In this document: positions 54,490 through 64,000 of the stretch, one piece after another
Layout of the letters: each line of letters starts with the position of its first letter
How positions within the stretch are numbered: position 1 is the first letter of the stretch
Assembly (NCBI RefSeq): GCF_012986595.1
Contig: NZ_JAAQYM010000001.1
Location: 1,017,986-1,081,985, forward strand
Origin: Pseudomonas koreensis
GTDB taxonomy: Bacteria > Pseudomonadota > Gammaproteobacteria > Pseudomonadales > Pseudomonadaceae
DNA length: 64,000 nucleotides
Direction: 5' to 3'
Notes under the pieces: generated by a model
Told to the model about the DNA's origin: nothing
Databases searched by the model: none
Seen by the model: the letters and a program-made list of their open reading frames with translations, nothing else
Translations under genes and position numbers: made by a program

Positions 54490-56589
54490 TCACCCCTGAG
54501 CCACGTTCCACTCTTCCAGTTCCAGCATCAGTCCGCTCAGACGCTTGACCTTGCGCTGCACCGCCTCTTCAAACACGCCGGCCCGGGGTTCAATCAAGGT
54601 AAACCAGTGCTTGGCCCGAGTAATACCGGTATAGATCAATTCCTTGGTCAACACCGGGTTCAACGCGTCCGGCAGGATCAGCGCGGTATGCGCGAACTCT
54701 GAACCCTGGGATTTGTGCACCGTCATCGCGTACACCGTTTCCACATCGTTGAGCCGGCTCGGCAGCACGAAACGCACGCCACCCTGGCCATCGTTACGCG
54801 GAAAGGCGACGCGCAGCACCGGTTTGCCGGCATCCGGGCCTTCTCGCTCGGGCAACTTGAGGGCGATGCCGATATCGCCGTTCATCAGGCCCAGACCGTA
54901 ATCATTGCGGGTCATCAACACTGGCCGGCCTTCGTACCATTGCTGGTCATGCTCGATCAATCGCGCCTTGAGCAGGGCTTCGATGATCCGCAGATTCAGC
55001 CCTTCAACGCCCCAAGGCCCCTTGCGCACGGCACACAACAATTGAAAGGTGTCGAACGCCTGCAGCACATCCCGCGCCCAGTTGACCCAGTCCGGATGCT
55101 CCAGCGGCCTGCCTGCCGGCGGACGTTGTTGGCGCAGCACGTTTAGATAGTGGCGATAGCCTTGTGGACCGTCGCCATGGCCCTCAAGCAACAGCCGCTC
55201 AAGCTTGTGATCGTGCTCGCCCTTGAGCGGCAGTGAAAACACATCGTCGTAGTGACCGGCCGCCAGCAACTGGCGCGCCTCCTCCGGCAACTGCTGATTG
55301 ACCCGGCGCGCAAGCTGACCGATGCCGCTGCCTTCACCGAAACGCCGGGAATGACGCAACATCACCAGTTGCTGGGCCAGCGGATGGGAACCGTCGCGAT
55401 CCTCTTGCAGGCCACTGTCCCGCAAGGACTCAGCACTGACCGACTCCAGCCACTGCCGGGTCTGCGGGTTGTACCAGCCTGCCTCGGCATCACGACACAA
55501 ATCACCCAGTACCGCCCCGGCCTCCACCGAAGCGAGCTGATCCTTGTCGCCGAGCAGCACCAGACGCGCATGCGCCGGCAATGCATCAAGCAGGTTGGCC
55601 ATCATCTCCAGGTCGATCATCGAGGCTTCATCGACCACCAGCACATCCAGCGGCAAGCGGTTGCCGGCATGGTGACGGAAGTGTCGAGTGCCGGGACGAC
55701 TGCCCAGCAGTCGATGCACAGTGGTCACGTCACACGGGATTTTCTCGCGCACGGCTTCGGCGACTTTCAGCGACTGCACTTGCTGGCTGATGGACTCGGT
55801 CAACCGCGCCGCCGCCTTGCCGGTCGGTGCCGCCAGACGAATGCGCAACGGCTGGCCGGCCTCCACCGCCGGCGCCTGGAGCAGGGCGAGCAGGCGCACC
55901 ACAGTGGTGGTCTTGCCGGTCCCCGGACCGCCGGTGATGATGCTGAAGGCACCGCGCGTGGCAAGGGCGCAGGCGAGTTTCTGCCAGTCGATGACCGCTC
56001 CCGCCCCGGCAGGGCCGAACAACTCGTCGAGACGCTGGGGCAAGTCATCGGGTGGCGTTTCACCTTGAGCCAGACGCGTGCGTAACGCTGCATCGATACG
56101 GCGCTCATACGCCCAGTAGCGCCGCAGATACAGACGCTTGCCGGACAGCACCAACGGTCGCTGTTGTGCCGCGTCGCTGGCGTCTGCCGCCAGTGCCACC
56201 AGCGCACTGCTCGCCAACGCCTTGCACCAATGGGCGCCATCCAGCGTTTCAAGTAATTGCGACGGCAGCAGCAACAAGCCGCCCTGCTCATCGCCTTCGG
56301 GTGGCAGAGACAGCGCGAAATCCGGGGCCTTGAGGGTTTCGAACAGGTCCAGGCAGACATGCCCGTGACCCAGTTGATGGCTGGTCAGTGCGGCCGCGAG
56401 CAGCACCAGAGGATCGGACTCTGGTGCCAGCTCGTGCAGAAAGCCAACGAAGGCCTTGTCCAGCGAACGGAGCCAGTTTCGTTCGACCCAACGATCGAGC
56501 AACAACAGGAGATCGGCGGCACTCGTCAGCGGCGACAGGCCCGACGGGTTGTCGCTGGCCAATGACAGGTCGGCGAAGGTGCGGTTCAT
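54490..56589 (-). CDS. recD: RecBCD exonuclease V subunit RecD
   Basis: 699 residues, the 5'-to-3' helicase subunit. An N-terminal RecB-binding domain precedes the Walker A stretch FSIITGGPGTGKTTTVVRLLAL, Walker B LVVDEASMIDLEMMANLL, the motif LLGDKDQLASVEAGAVLGDLC and the C-terminal UvrD_C-like AMTVHKSQGSEFAHTALIL. Slightly longer than E. coli RecD (608 aa). Its ATG overlaps the recB stop. Confidence 0.95.
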   Translation of the reverse strand: MNRTFADLSLASDNPSGLSPLTSAADLLLLLDRWVERNWLRSLDKAFVGFLHELAPESDPLVLLAAALTSHQLGHGHVCLDLFETLKAPDFALSLPPEGDEQGGLLLLPSQLLETLDGAHWCKALASSALVALAADASDAAQQRPLVLSGKRLYLRRYWAYERRIDAALRTRLAQGETPPDDLPQRLDELFGPAGAGAVIDWQKLACALATRGAFSIITGGPGTGKTTTVVRLLALLQAPAVEAGQPLRIRLAAPTGKAAARLTESISQQVQSLKVAEAVREKIPCDVTTVHRLLGSRPGTRHFRHHAGNRLPLDVLVVDEASMIDLEMMANLLDALPAHARLVLLGDKDQLASVEAGAVLGDLCRDAEAGWYNPQTRQWLESVSAESLRDSGLQEDRDGSHPLAQQLVMLRHSRRFGEGSGIGQLARRVNQQLPEEARQLLAAGHYDDVFSLPLKGEHDHKLERLLLEGHGDGPQGYRHYLNVLRQQRPPAGRPLEHPDWVNWARDVLQAFDTFQLLCAVRKGPWGVEGLNLRIIEALLKARLIEHDQQWYEGRPVLMTRNDYGLGLMNGDIGIALKLPEREGPDAGKPVLRVAFPRNDGQGGVRFVLPSRLNDVETVYAMTVHKSQGSEFAHTALILPDALNPVLTKELIYTGITRAKHWFTLIEPRAGVFEEAVQRKVKRLSGLMLELEEWNVAQG

Positions 56590-59500
56590 AACAGGACTCC
56601 CTGTTCCCAGGCGGGTTCGCTCTTGGGTTCCGGCTTACCCTGGAACAGGCGATCCAGTCGTTCGATCAGCTCCCGTGGCGGGCGCGCGAAATACACGCCG
56701 CGACTGTCTGACCGGGTCCCGCGCAGGAATACATACAACGCACCACCGACATGCCGGTCGTAATCGTAATCGGGCAGCCGCGCCTTCAGTTGCCGATGCA
56801 GCGCCAACAGGTACAACACGTATTGCAGGTCGTAACGGTTGTCGAGGATCGAGCGTTCCATGGCTTGCTCGGTATAGGCCGCATCATCAACGCCCAGCCA
56901 GTTGGATTTGTAGTCGGCCACGTAGTACCGACCCTCGTGTTCGAAGGTCAGGTCGATAAAGCCTTTAAACATGCCGTTCAGTTGTACAGGCTCGGCAGCC
57001 ACCCGAGCCACACCGTTGTGGGTGTATTGGCGCACCCACTCGTCGAGTTTGAGCACATCGACCTTGTGACTGGCGAACCAGAACTCCATCTCGACACGGT
57101 ACTGTTTCAATTGCTCGAGAACGACCGGAGGCTGCCTGCCACCCGTTGGCAGCGGCGAATTGAGCAAATGGTGCAGCCATTCACTGAGGGTGTTGATCCA
57201 GCCCTCCCAGCCGCGCAGGTTACAGCGCCGACCAATCGCATCCATGAGCGACTCGAAGGAAACGGCAAAGCCTTCGTCGCCGGCCCACTCCAGCAAACCA
57301 TGGAGAAAGGTGCCCGGGTTAGGGCCGCGGGGGAATCGGTGGATATCGGCACCTCCGGCGACGATCTCGCGCGGCGCATCCGGGTCGAGGCGCTCGTCAT
57401 CAAACAGTTTTTGCGCTTGTGGACTGTCCGGCGCCTCATCACTGCCGACACTCAACACGTCACTGATGCGCAAGGCACTGTAGGAGGCAATCCACCAGTT
57501 CTCACTGGCCTTGCGCTTGGGTACCAAAGTGGCACTGAGGATCGCCTGATTGCGCTCGGGGCGATAAATCTCGTCGGTCGCTTGCGGCATTTCAGCCAAG
57601 TGTATGGCTGCGCAGTCCTGCTGCAGATCCAGCAGCCAACGGCTCAGGCTGGTTGACTCACTCAGTTTTTCGCCGCCACCCAGCAGATAACCCAGCGCCG
57701 AAAGGTGAAGCACCGAACTGTTGTTATTGCCGCGCTTGAGATCCGTGACACCCAGCCAGCAGGCATGTTGCGCACGCGTCAGAGCGACGTAGAGCAGACG
57801 AAGGTCCTCGGCCAGACGCTCATCGTCCGCCAGGGCAATCAACTCGGCAGTCGGTTTCAGCGTCACCTGAGCCTTGCCGGTTGCGTCGTGGTAATGCAGC
57901 GGCAAGCGGCTGCCGTCCACCGGTTTTGCCGAGCAGATGAAGGGCAGGAACACCAACGGATATTCAAGCCCTTTCGACTTGTGGATGGTCACCACCTTGA
58001 CCAGTTGCTCGTCACTCTCCAGACGCAATATCTGTTCTTCTCCGGCCTGACCGGACAACGCCAGCAGCTCGGCCAGATGTCGAATCAGCGCTTGCTCGCC
58101 ATCGAGCTCCGCTGCGGCCTGCTGCATCAGTTCCGACAAGTGCAAAAGGTTGGTCAGCACCCGTTCACCATCACTGCGGGCGATCAGGGTCTGCGGCAAG
58201 TGAAAGTCGTGCAGCAGGCGTCGCAACATCGGCAATACACCCTGCTTGCGCCAAAGCTCACGATATCCCCGGAACTGCATGACGCGCGCTTCCCACACCA
58301 ACTCGTCCTGATTCAGCCGCTCCAGCTCAGCCAACGGTAAATTCAGGGTAATGCAGGCCAGTGCGGCCTTCAGCGAACGTTCGACATCCGGCTCGGCACA
58401 GGCCTTGAGCCAAGACAGCAAGTCATGCGCTTCCTGAGCGGCGAAGACCGAGTCCTTGTCCGACAGATACACGCTGCGGACCCCACGGGCGGCGAGCTCT
58501 GTGCGCACGGCTTGAGCCTCTTTGCCATCGCGCACCAGAATGGCGATATCGGAAGGCCGCAAGCCTCTGAAGTCTTCTGCGTCCTGAACGAACCCCGCTG
58601 CACCGCTTTGCCCACCGTTGAGCAATGCGGTGATTTCGCTGGCACAGGCCGCCGCCAACTGTTGGCGATAGACCGCGCCTGACAGCGGCTGGTCCGTCGG
58701 CAGGTGCCAGACATTCAGCGCCGCGACATCCTGGCCGGCGATCTGCAGCCGCTCTTTGCGTCCCTGCGAATCAACCGGCAGGAACGGAACCGGGTTTTCC
58801 CCGTTCTTTTCCCGAAACAAAAACGCGCCGCGTCCCTGCTCACGAGACTCGGCGCGTTCGAATACATGATTGACCGCGTTCACCATGCCATGGCTGGAGC
58901 GGAAGTTGGTGCCCAGCGTATGCAGGCGGCCGGTGGTAGCCTGACGCGCACGCAGATAGGTGTAGATATCGGCGCCACGGAACGCGTAGATCGCCTGCTT
59001 GGGGTCGCCGATCAGGAACAGGCCAGTGTCCGGACTGTTATCTTCGATGCGATAGATGCTCTCGAAGATCCGGTATTGCACCGGGTCGGTATCCTGAAAC
59101 TCATCGATCAGCGCCACCGGAAACTGCTCGCGGATCACCGCCGCCAGGCGCTCGCCGCTGTCGGATTGCAACGCCGCATCGAGGCGCAACAGCATGTCAT
59201 CGAAACCCATTTCCGCACGGCGACGCTTCTCTTCCTCAAAGCGTGCCCCCACCCATCTCGCGGCGTGCTGCAATACCGCAGCATCGGGGGTTGGCAGCGA
59301 GTCGAGGCTCGACTTGAGCCCCGGCATCGCATCCAGCCCCGGATGACTCGGTGCCTGGCCCTTCCAGGCTTCGGCCATGCCGTCAGGCGTCAGCCGGGTG
59401 AAACCGGTACCGATGTCCAATTGCTCCATGGTCTCGTCTACGGCCCAGGCCTTGAGCTTCTCGAACCAGGGTTCAAAGTAGCGCGCCTGCATCTTGCGGC

Positions 59501-60275
59501 CATCAACGGCTTTGTTCGCAACGCCCTCATGACAGATCACCAGCAGTTCATCTGCCCACTGACGCCACGGCATCTTCAGTTCGAGCAACGCGGCGCGGCG
59601 TTCCTGCAGGCACTCGTCGATCAACTCTGCGGGGGCCTTGCCTTCATCGCTGTCGCGCTCACTGCCAAACAGACCGCGCACCCGTGGCAATAAAGCGGCC
59701 GGACCGCCCCAGTTAGCGCGAACCCAGTTCAGCGCATCGCCCTGCATCGGATAACAGAACAGCCGCCAGTAGTCGCGCAGCACTTCGCCAAGCAAGTCGC
59801 TGTGATCCGTCTCCAGGGATTGGGTAAACAAGCTGCCACTGTCGAACGCATGTTCTCGCAACATGCGCTGGCACCAACTGTGGATGGTGGAAACGGCCGC
59901 TTCGTCCATCCATTGCGCGGCGATGTCCAGACGATTGGCGCAACCGGGCCATTGTGCCGGCTCAAACTGCTCGCGCAATTCGGCGATCAGTCCATCGGGG
60001 GCCGGGGTTTCTTCACGGAAAAATCGTGCGGCCTCAGCCAGCCGCGTACGGATACGTTCACGCAGCTCCTTGGTGGCGGCATCAGTGAAGGTCACCACGA
60101 GAATCTGCGGGGGCAGCAGTTCCCGGCCGAAGCCGTTCGATTCGCCGCCGTGCCCGAGGATCAGCCGCAGATACAGCGCCGAGATGGTAAAGGTCTTGCC
60201 CGTCCCGGCACTGGCTTCGATGAGCTGACTGCCGTGCAGCGGGAACGCCAGGGCCAGAGGTGTCTTGGTGGTCAT
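56586..60275 (-). CDS. recB: RecBCD exonuclease V subunit RecB
   Basis: 1229 residues, 3'-to-5' helicase and nuclease. Walker A LIEASAGTGKTFTISALYLRL near the N terminus, then VTFTDAATKELRERIR, DEFQDTDPVQYRIFESIY, GDPKQAIYAFRGADIYTYL and VTIHKSKGLEYPLVFLPF for the UvrD-type motor; the nuclease domain near the C terminus shows GMFKGFIDLTFEHEGRYYVADYKSNWLG with the Asp, Asp-x-Lys catalytic set. The start at 60275 overlaps the recC stop; a Met 11 codons upstream is less likely. Role: repair of double-strand breaks with RecC and RecD. Confidence 0.96.
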   Translation of the reverse strand: MTTKTPLALAFPLHGSQLIEASAGTGKTFTISALYLRLILGHGGESNGFGRELLPPQILVVTFTDAATKELRERIRTRLAEAARFFREETPAPDGLIAELREQFEPAQWPGCANRLDIAAQWMDEAAVSTIHSWCQRMLREHAFDSGSLFTQSLETDHSDLLGEVLRDYWRLFCYPMQGDALNWVRANWGGPAALLPRVRGLFGSERDSDEGKAPAELIDECLQERRAALLELKMPWRQWADELLVICHEGVANKAVDGRKMQARYFEPWFEKLKAWAVDETMEQLDIGTGFTRLTPDGMAEAWKGQAPSHPGLDAMPGLKSSLDSLPTPDAAVLQHAARWVGARFEEEKRRRAEMGFDDMLLRLDAALQSDSGERLAAVIREQFPVALIDEFQDTDPVQYRIFESIYRIEDNSPDTGLFLIGDPKQAIYAFRGADIYTYLRARQATTGRLHTLGTNFRSSHGMVNAVNHVFERAESREQGRGAFLFREKNGENPVPFLPVDSQGRKERLQIAGQDVAALNVWHLPTDQPLSGAVYRQQLAAACASEITALLNGGQSGAAGFVQDAEDFRGLRPSDIAILVRDGKEAQAVRTELAARGVRSVYLSDKDSVFAAQEAHDLLSWLKACAEPDVERSLKAALACITLNLPLAELERLNQDELVWEARVMQFRGYRELWRKQGVLPMLRRLLHDFHLPQTLIARSDGERVLTNLLHLSELMQQAAAELDGEQALIRHLAELLALSGQAGEEQILRLESDEQLVKVVTIHKSKGLEYPLVFLPFICSAKPVDGSRLPLHYHDATGKAQVTLKPTAELIALADDERLAEDLRLLYVALTRAQHACWLGVTDLKRGNNNSSVLHLSALGYLLGGGEKLSESTSLSRWLLDLQQDCAAIHLAEMPQATDEIYRPERNQAILSATLVPKRKASENWWIASYSALRISDVLSVGSDEAPDSPQAQKLFDDERLDPDAPREIVAGGADIHRFPRGPNPGTFLHGLLEWAGDEGFAVSFESLMDAIGRRCNLRGWEGWINTLSEWLHHLLNSPLPTGGRQPPVVLEQLKQYRVEMEFWFASHKVDVLKLDEWVRQYTHNGVARVAAEPVQLNGMFKGFIDLTFEHEGRYYVADYKSNWLGVDDAAYTEQAMERSILDNRYDLQYVLYLLALHRQLKARLPDYDYDRHVGGALYVFLRGTRSDSRGVYFARPPRELIERLDRLFQGKPEPKSEPAWEQGVLL

Positions 60276-63200
60276 CCGCGTGCCCCTTCGCTGGTCAAGG
60301 AGCGCCACGGCGCTTCATATAGAGGGCGATACAACGCGTCGCACCAACCGGAGAATGTTTCGTCGGCAATCAATGCATCAAAGTCGGCGAATTGGCGGGA
60401 CAGCGCAGGGCTTTCACGGCGCTCGCCTTCGCTGTTCTGGCCGTCGCCTTCGTAAGTTTTTCTGGCAGCAGCTTCGGCCTTGAGCGGGTCAGTCTGCGCA
60501 AGCAAAGCGAAAGCTGTCTTAACCGCGATCGGCAGCGGCTGGCGCATGCCGGCCTGCCAGGCGAGCAGCAGATCGCCAAGAAAGCGCATGGCCCGGTCCT
60601 GCTCCATCGGCTCAAGCAGCAGCGTATCGTCACTCGCCACCAACGCCGTGGTCAGCGTGAGTCCGCTGGCGCTGGCCACCAGGTGATTGACCCAGGGCTT
60701 GGTCAACCGATGCCATTTTCGACTTTTGATCGAACCGATGCTGTTGGGAATAGCCGTGACCGACAACACGCCACCGTCGGCGCGCTGGTGCAAACCGGCG
60801 AGCCAGCCCTCAATACGCACGCCTTGCAAGTCGAGGTTGACCGGGATCGCACTGGTTACCGGCGTTGGCCACAACGCCAATAGCTGTTTATACCGTTGCA
60901 ACAAGTCGGGCAACGGCTCGATCAGCTCCCGTTGCAGGCATTCACCAAAACCGGCCATGGGCAGCAGGCCACTGTTTTGCAGGCGCCGGGCCTGATCCTC
61001 AAGCGCCCGATCAATATTGTCCGGTTGCCGGAGTGCGGCTTCGAGCAGGCTGTCGCTGAGTGTGTAACGCTGCAATGCATCCAGCACGAAAGGTTCTTCG
61101 TCCGCCAGGGGCGCTTCGGCAGCTTCGAAATAGACTTTGAGTCGCTGGGTAAAAAAGTGCCGGACCGGATTACGCAGGAAGTCCTGCAGCAAGGCCAGGC
61201 TCAATGGCTCTTCTTGAACATGCGGCGTCAGTAGCTCTGCCTCGTGTCGCGGTTCATGGCTCTGGTGCAGAACCTGCCATTCACGGGCATAGCTGAAGAG
61301 CTGATCGCCCTCATGGAAATAGCGCGAGCTGAAAGGTTGCAGTGGATGCTCCTCGGTCATGGCGCTCAATAGATCCTGCTGCTCATCGCGCAGCCGCCAG
61401 CCGCTGGCGAGGTGGTCGCGCAACTGGCCAATCAGTACCGAAGCAGGTCGCTCACTGTTGTCGCGAATGCTGCGGCCAACCCAACTGACGTAAAGCTGAT
61501 CCCGTGCAGACAGCAGCGCCTCGAGCAACAGATAACGATCGTCCTCACGCCGCGACCGGTCACCTGGGCGGTAATCGCTGCCCATGAGGTCGAAGTCCAG
61601 CGGCGGTTGCGCTCGGGGGTAGTCGCCATCGTTCATCCCCAGCAAACAGACAAGTTTGAACGGGATCGCCCGCATGGGCATCAACGTGCAAAAGTTTACT
61701 GCGCCGGCAAGAAAACGCTGGGACAGACGGCCCTGATCCAATCCCGCGAGCCAGGCTTCGCGAACCACCGTCAACGGCAGCTCATCTACCAGCCCTACAG
61801 ACTCACAGGTCTGCAGCCAGGTCTCGCGCAGCTCTTCAAGTTGCGTCAGCAGATAATCGTCGTGCTCGTTACTGGCCTTGAAAAACAACTGCATCAGGAC
61901 TTGCAGACGCTGCCCCCACACCTTGGGTTGAGCAGCCTGAGTGAGCTCGTTGTGGGCCAGTTCCAATGCGTCGAGCAAGGCCACCAACGGCCCGATCAAC
62001 GCAGCATCCAGTCCGCCAATCTCATCGTAAGGCTCGATGCCCGCGCAGGCGCTGGAGCTGCCGACAGCGTACCCCAGTAACATTCGCCGCAAGCCGAAAT
62101 GCCAGCTGTTCTGCTCCAGCTCATCCGGTAAACCCAGACCGGAACGCTGCTCGGCGTTCATTCCCCAACGCACACCCGCGCCTTCGATCCAGCGGTGCAG
62201 CGTTGGCAGATCACGCTCTTGCACGCCAAAACGGGCGCGTAATGCAGGAACGTCGAGCAGGTCGAGGATCTCACTGACCGGGAAGCGACTGTCCGGCAGT
62301 TTGAGCAGGTGCTCGACCGCAATCAGCAACGGGTCCCGACCGCGTTGACCCTGGTCGGCCAGGGTGAATGGGACAAAGCGTGGGTCTTGTCGGTCCAGTT
62401 GACCAAATACCGCCCGGATATGCGGTGCATAGCTGTCGACGTCCGGGACCATCACGATCACATCGCGTGGACGCAGATCCGGATTGGCGCTGAAGCGTGC
62501 GAGTAACTGATCGTGGAGAATCTCCACTTCGCGTTGCGCACTGTGGGCAACGTGAAACCGTATGGAGTCGTCGTGCTCGAGATCAACAGCAGGCCAGTGC
62601 TCACGTGTTTCGTTGAGTGGCCGCAACTCGAGAATATCGTCCTGAAGTTGATTGAGCAGGTTTTGCGGTTGGTTTTCGCCGAACAGGTCGATTCGCCCAT
62701 CACGAAAGGCGGCGCGATAACTGTTGGGGTCGTCATAGCTGTCGAGCAGGTTGATGTAGTCACGACCTTGCTTGCCCCACGCGGCGAGCAGCGGGTGGGC
62801 GTGTTGATGCAACGCATCAGGATCGAGTACGGCGGGCATTCCGCTCTTGCGACTCTGACGCTTGTATTGATGTCGCAGCAGATCCTTGTCGGCGACGATA
62901 TCGGCCCAATGGTGTCTGCAAGGGTTGTGCACGCACAGCAGCACCTGGCTGAAACGCGCGAGTCCGGCCAACGCTTCAAGCACTTGGGCCGGCAATGACG
63001 ATATGCCGAACACGATCACTCGCGAGGGCAGCCCCGCTGGTGCATGTTCAAGGGAGTTTATGCGCTCGATAAAGCGCTGATGAACGCCGGCTCGACTCTG
63101 CGCCATGCCTTGCTCACCAACATCATCCAGCAGTGCACGCCACAGTTCAGCCTGCCAGCAACTGACGGGGGGCAGTGGCTTCGCCTCGCCTCTGACATTG

Positions 63201-63724
63201 CGTAACTGATGCCGGCCGTCGGCCCAATCCTCGAGCCAGTCGGCCCGATACACTTGATACTGGTCGAAGAGGTCCGCCAGGCGCTCGGACAACTGGTAGC
63301 GCTTGCGCAAATCAGTGTCATGCGTGAGGAAGCGTTGCAGCGGTTCGAAATGCGGGCGATCAATCACCTGCGGTAACAGACGCATCAGCCGCCAGGTCAA
63401 CGGGGCTTTGTCGAGCAGGGATGTGGCCGGGATTTCGTCTCGGCCTAACACCATGCGGTAGAGCTGCCACATGAAACTGCCGGGGAGCTGCACATCGATG
63501 GCCGCGGCTATTCCGCAGCCACCGAGGTCATCTTCTTCAGGGTCTTCAGCCAAGGCCAGTTTGAGCCATTGGGCGATACCGTTGCTCTGCACCAGAGCGA
63601 TTTCATTCTCCAAGGGCGCCAATGGGTAGCGGCGCATGATACTGACCACCAGGCTGCGCAGCTCATCCAGGCTATTGCTCTGGACCACCATGAATGCAGC
63701 GTTGAGGGACGAGGCGTCCGGCAT
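60272..63724 (-). CDS. recC: RecBCD exonuclease V subunit RecC
   Basis: 1150 residues. It opens FMVVQSNSLDELRSLVVSIMRRYPLAPLENEIALVQSNGIAQWLKLALAED, typical RecC, with AAAIDVQLPGSFMWQLYR, HVAHSAQREVEILHDQLLA, FKLVCLLGMNDGDYPR and SRREDDRYLLLEALLSARDQLYVSWVG. It is the Chi-recognition scaffold between RecB and RecD, an inactive helicase. AAGGA lies 8 bases before the ATG at 63724; earlier Met codons run into the rrn terminator. First gene of recC-recB-recD, joined to recB by a 4-base overlap. Confidence 0.95.
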   Translation of the reverse strand: MPDASSLNAAFMVVQSNSLDELRSLVVSIMRRYPLAPLENEIALVQSNGIAQWLKLALAEDPEEDDLGGCGIAAAIDVQLPGSFMWQLYRMVLGRDEIPATSLLDKAPLTWRLMRLLPQVIDRPHFEPLQRFLTHDTDLRKRYQLSERLADLFDQYQVYRADWLEDWADGRHQLRNVRGEAKPLPPVSCWQAELWRALLDDVGEQGMAQSRAGVHQRFIERINSLEHAPAGLPSRVIVFGISSLPAQVLEALAGLARFSQVLLCVHNPCRHHWADIVADKDLLRHQYKRQSRKSGMPAVLDPDALHQHAHPLLAAWGKQGRDYINLLDSYDDPNSYRAAFRDGRIDLFGENQPQNLLNQLQDDILELRPLNETREHWPAVDLEHDDSIRFHVAHSAQREVEILHDQLLARFSANPDLRPRDVIVMVPDVDSYAPHIRAVFGQLDRQDPRFVPFTLADQGQRGRDPLLIAVEHLLKLPDSRFPVSEILDLLDVPALRARFGVQERDLPTLHRWIEGAGVRWGMNAEQRSGLGLPDELEQNSWHFGLRRMLLGYAVGSSSACAGIEPYDEIGGLDAALIGPLVALLDALELAHNELTQAAQPKVWGQRLQVLMQLFFKASNEHDDYLLTQLEELRETWLQTCESVGLVDELPLTVVREAWLAGLDQGRLSQRFLAGAVNFCTLMPMRAIPFKLVCLLGMNDGDYPRAQPPLDFDLMGSDYRPGDRSRREDDRYLLLEALLSARDQLYVSWVGRSIRDNSERPASVLIGQLRDHLASGWRLRDEQQDLLSAMTEEHPLQPFSSRYFHEGDQLFSYAREWQVLHQSHEPRHEAELLTPHVQEEPLSLALLQDFLRNPVRHFFTQRLKVYFEAAEAPLADEEPFVLDALQRYTLSDSLLEAALRQPDNIDRALEDQARRLQNSGLLPMAGFGECLQRELIEPLPDLLQRYKQLLALWPTPVTSAIPVNLDLQGVRIEGWLAGLHQRADGGVLSVTAIPNSIGSIKSRKWHRLTKPWVNHLVASASGLTLTTALVASDDTLLLEPMEQDRAMRFLGDLLLAWQAGMRQPLPIAVKTAFALLAQTDPLKAEAAARKTYEGDGQNSEGERRESPALSRQFADFDALIADETFSGWCDALYRPLYEAPWRSLTSEGARG

Positions 63725-63835
63725 AAAAGCTTCCTTGGAAAAGTACAAAAGCCAGGGCAGAACCTTAGCACTGTCGGCTGGCTGTGACAGCCGGAAGGGG
63801 CATCTGCATGCCGTAGGAACTTTCCTGCGGGCAAA

Positions 63836-63869
63836 ACAAAACCCCAACTGCTTTCGCAATTGGGGTTTC
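63836..63869 (-). terminator. rrn operon terminator
   Basis: AAAACCCCAA / TTGGGGTTT stem around CTGCTTTCGCAA, read on the minus strand after the 5S gene and ending in a T-run (TTTTGTTTTG). It separates the rrn operon from recC downstream on the same strand. Confidence 0.88.
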
Positions 63870-63879
63870 GGAATTTAAT

Positions 63880-63995
63880 CTTGACGATGACCTACTCTCA
63901 CATGGGGAAACCCCACACTACCATCGGCGATGCATCGTTTCACTTCTGAGTTCGGGATGGGATCAGGTGGTTCCAACGCTCTATGGTCGTCAAGA
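63880..63995 (-). rRNA. rrf: 5S ribosomal RNA
   Basis: Minus-strand copy of Pseudomonas 5S rRNA of about 116 nt: it contains CCTGATCCCATCCCGAACTC, then AGAAGTGAAACGATGCATCG and GGTAGTGTGGGGTTTCCCC, with closing ends CTTGACGACC and GGTCATCGTCAAG. It is the last gene of an rrn operon whose 23S and 16S lie beyond the right edge. The exact ends are estimated from the terminal helix. Confidence 0.95.
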
Positions 63996-64000
63996 AATTC

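Overview
The window is a stretch of a Pseudomonas chromosome, most likely the P. fluorescens group. Pointers are the gene order recN-fur-bamE-ratB-ratA-NSS transporter-smpB-lldR-lldP, the tmRNA tag ANDDQYGAALAA, high GC with GC-rich third positions, dense fluorescens-type REP hairpins, and typical Pseudomonas loci (yfiBNR, mmsAB, recCBD beside an rrn operon, a DUF6124 gene). The calls come from reading the sequence and recalling families; no database search was run.

Layout. 1-5.0 kb: housekeeping block with the end of recN, fur divergent from bamE, ratA/ratB, a sodium-dependent transporter and smpB. 5.0-13.7 kb: lactate locus with regulator lldR, a perfect palindromic operator, permease lldP, the three-protein L-lactate dehydrogenase lutABC and a large FAD/Fe-S D-lactate dehydrogenase, all overlapping by ATGA-type junctions. 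13.8-15.1 kb: two tandem small secreted paralogues, then ssrA. 15.4-22.1 kb: DUF2252 protein, GNAT acetyltransferase, ArnT-like glycosyltransferase, Ais-like phosphatase and an McpS-like chemoreceptor. 22.1-22.9 kb: AT-richer patch with an antitoxin relic and an unknown protein. 22.9-27.7 kb: DUF1329, DUF1302 and a secreted zinc phospholipase C/P1-nuclease-like protein. 27.9-34.0 kb: FGGY kinase, GlpD-like and alkyl-DHAP-synthase-like flavoproteins with a divergent AraC regulator. 34.1-35.3 kb: DUF6124 gene behind a strongly structured leader, then a glyoxalase-fold protein. 35.5-41.4 kb: same-strand set of carbamoyltransferase, MFS transporter, HAD phosphatase, YdcF-like protein and D-aminoacylase, preceded by mini-ORFs. 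41.8-48.3 kb: SDR/LysR, mdaB-ygiN, TSUP permease/LysR, quinone reductase, MerR and cupin. 48.5-52.0 kb: mmsAB and a divergent LysR gene. 52.0-54.4 kb: yfiRNB c-di-GMP module. 54.5-63.7 kb: recC-recB-recD. The right edge holds the 5S rRNA of an rrn operon read leftward.

How genes work together. The lactate genes form one uptake-and-oxidation route for both isomers under LldR. smpB and ssrA, the two partners of trans-translation, lie 10 kb apart. mmsA and mmsB complete valine degradation. yfiR, yfiN and yfiB make a periplasm-sensing diguanylate cyclase switch. mdaB and ygiN can form a quinone redox pair.

The most interesting parts are (i) the carbamoyltransferase to D-aminoacylase set with its mini-ORF leader, which looks like an undescribed small-molecule pathway; (ii) the kinase/GlpD/AGPS-like trio, which can be read as an alkylglycerol (ether-lipid) catabolic route; and (iii) the multi-helix RNA before the DUF6124 gene.
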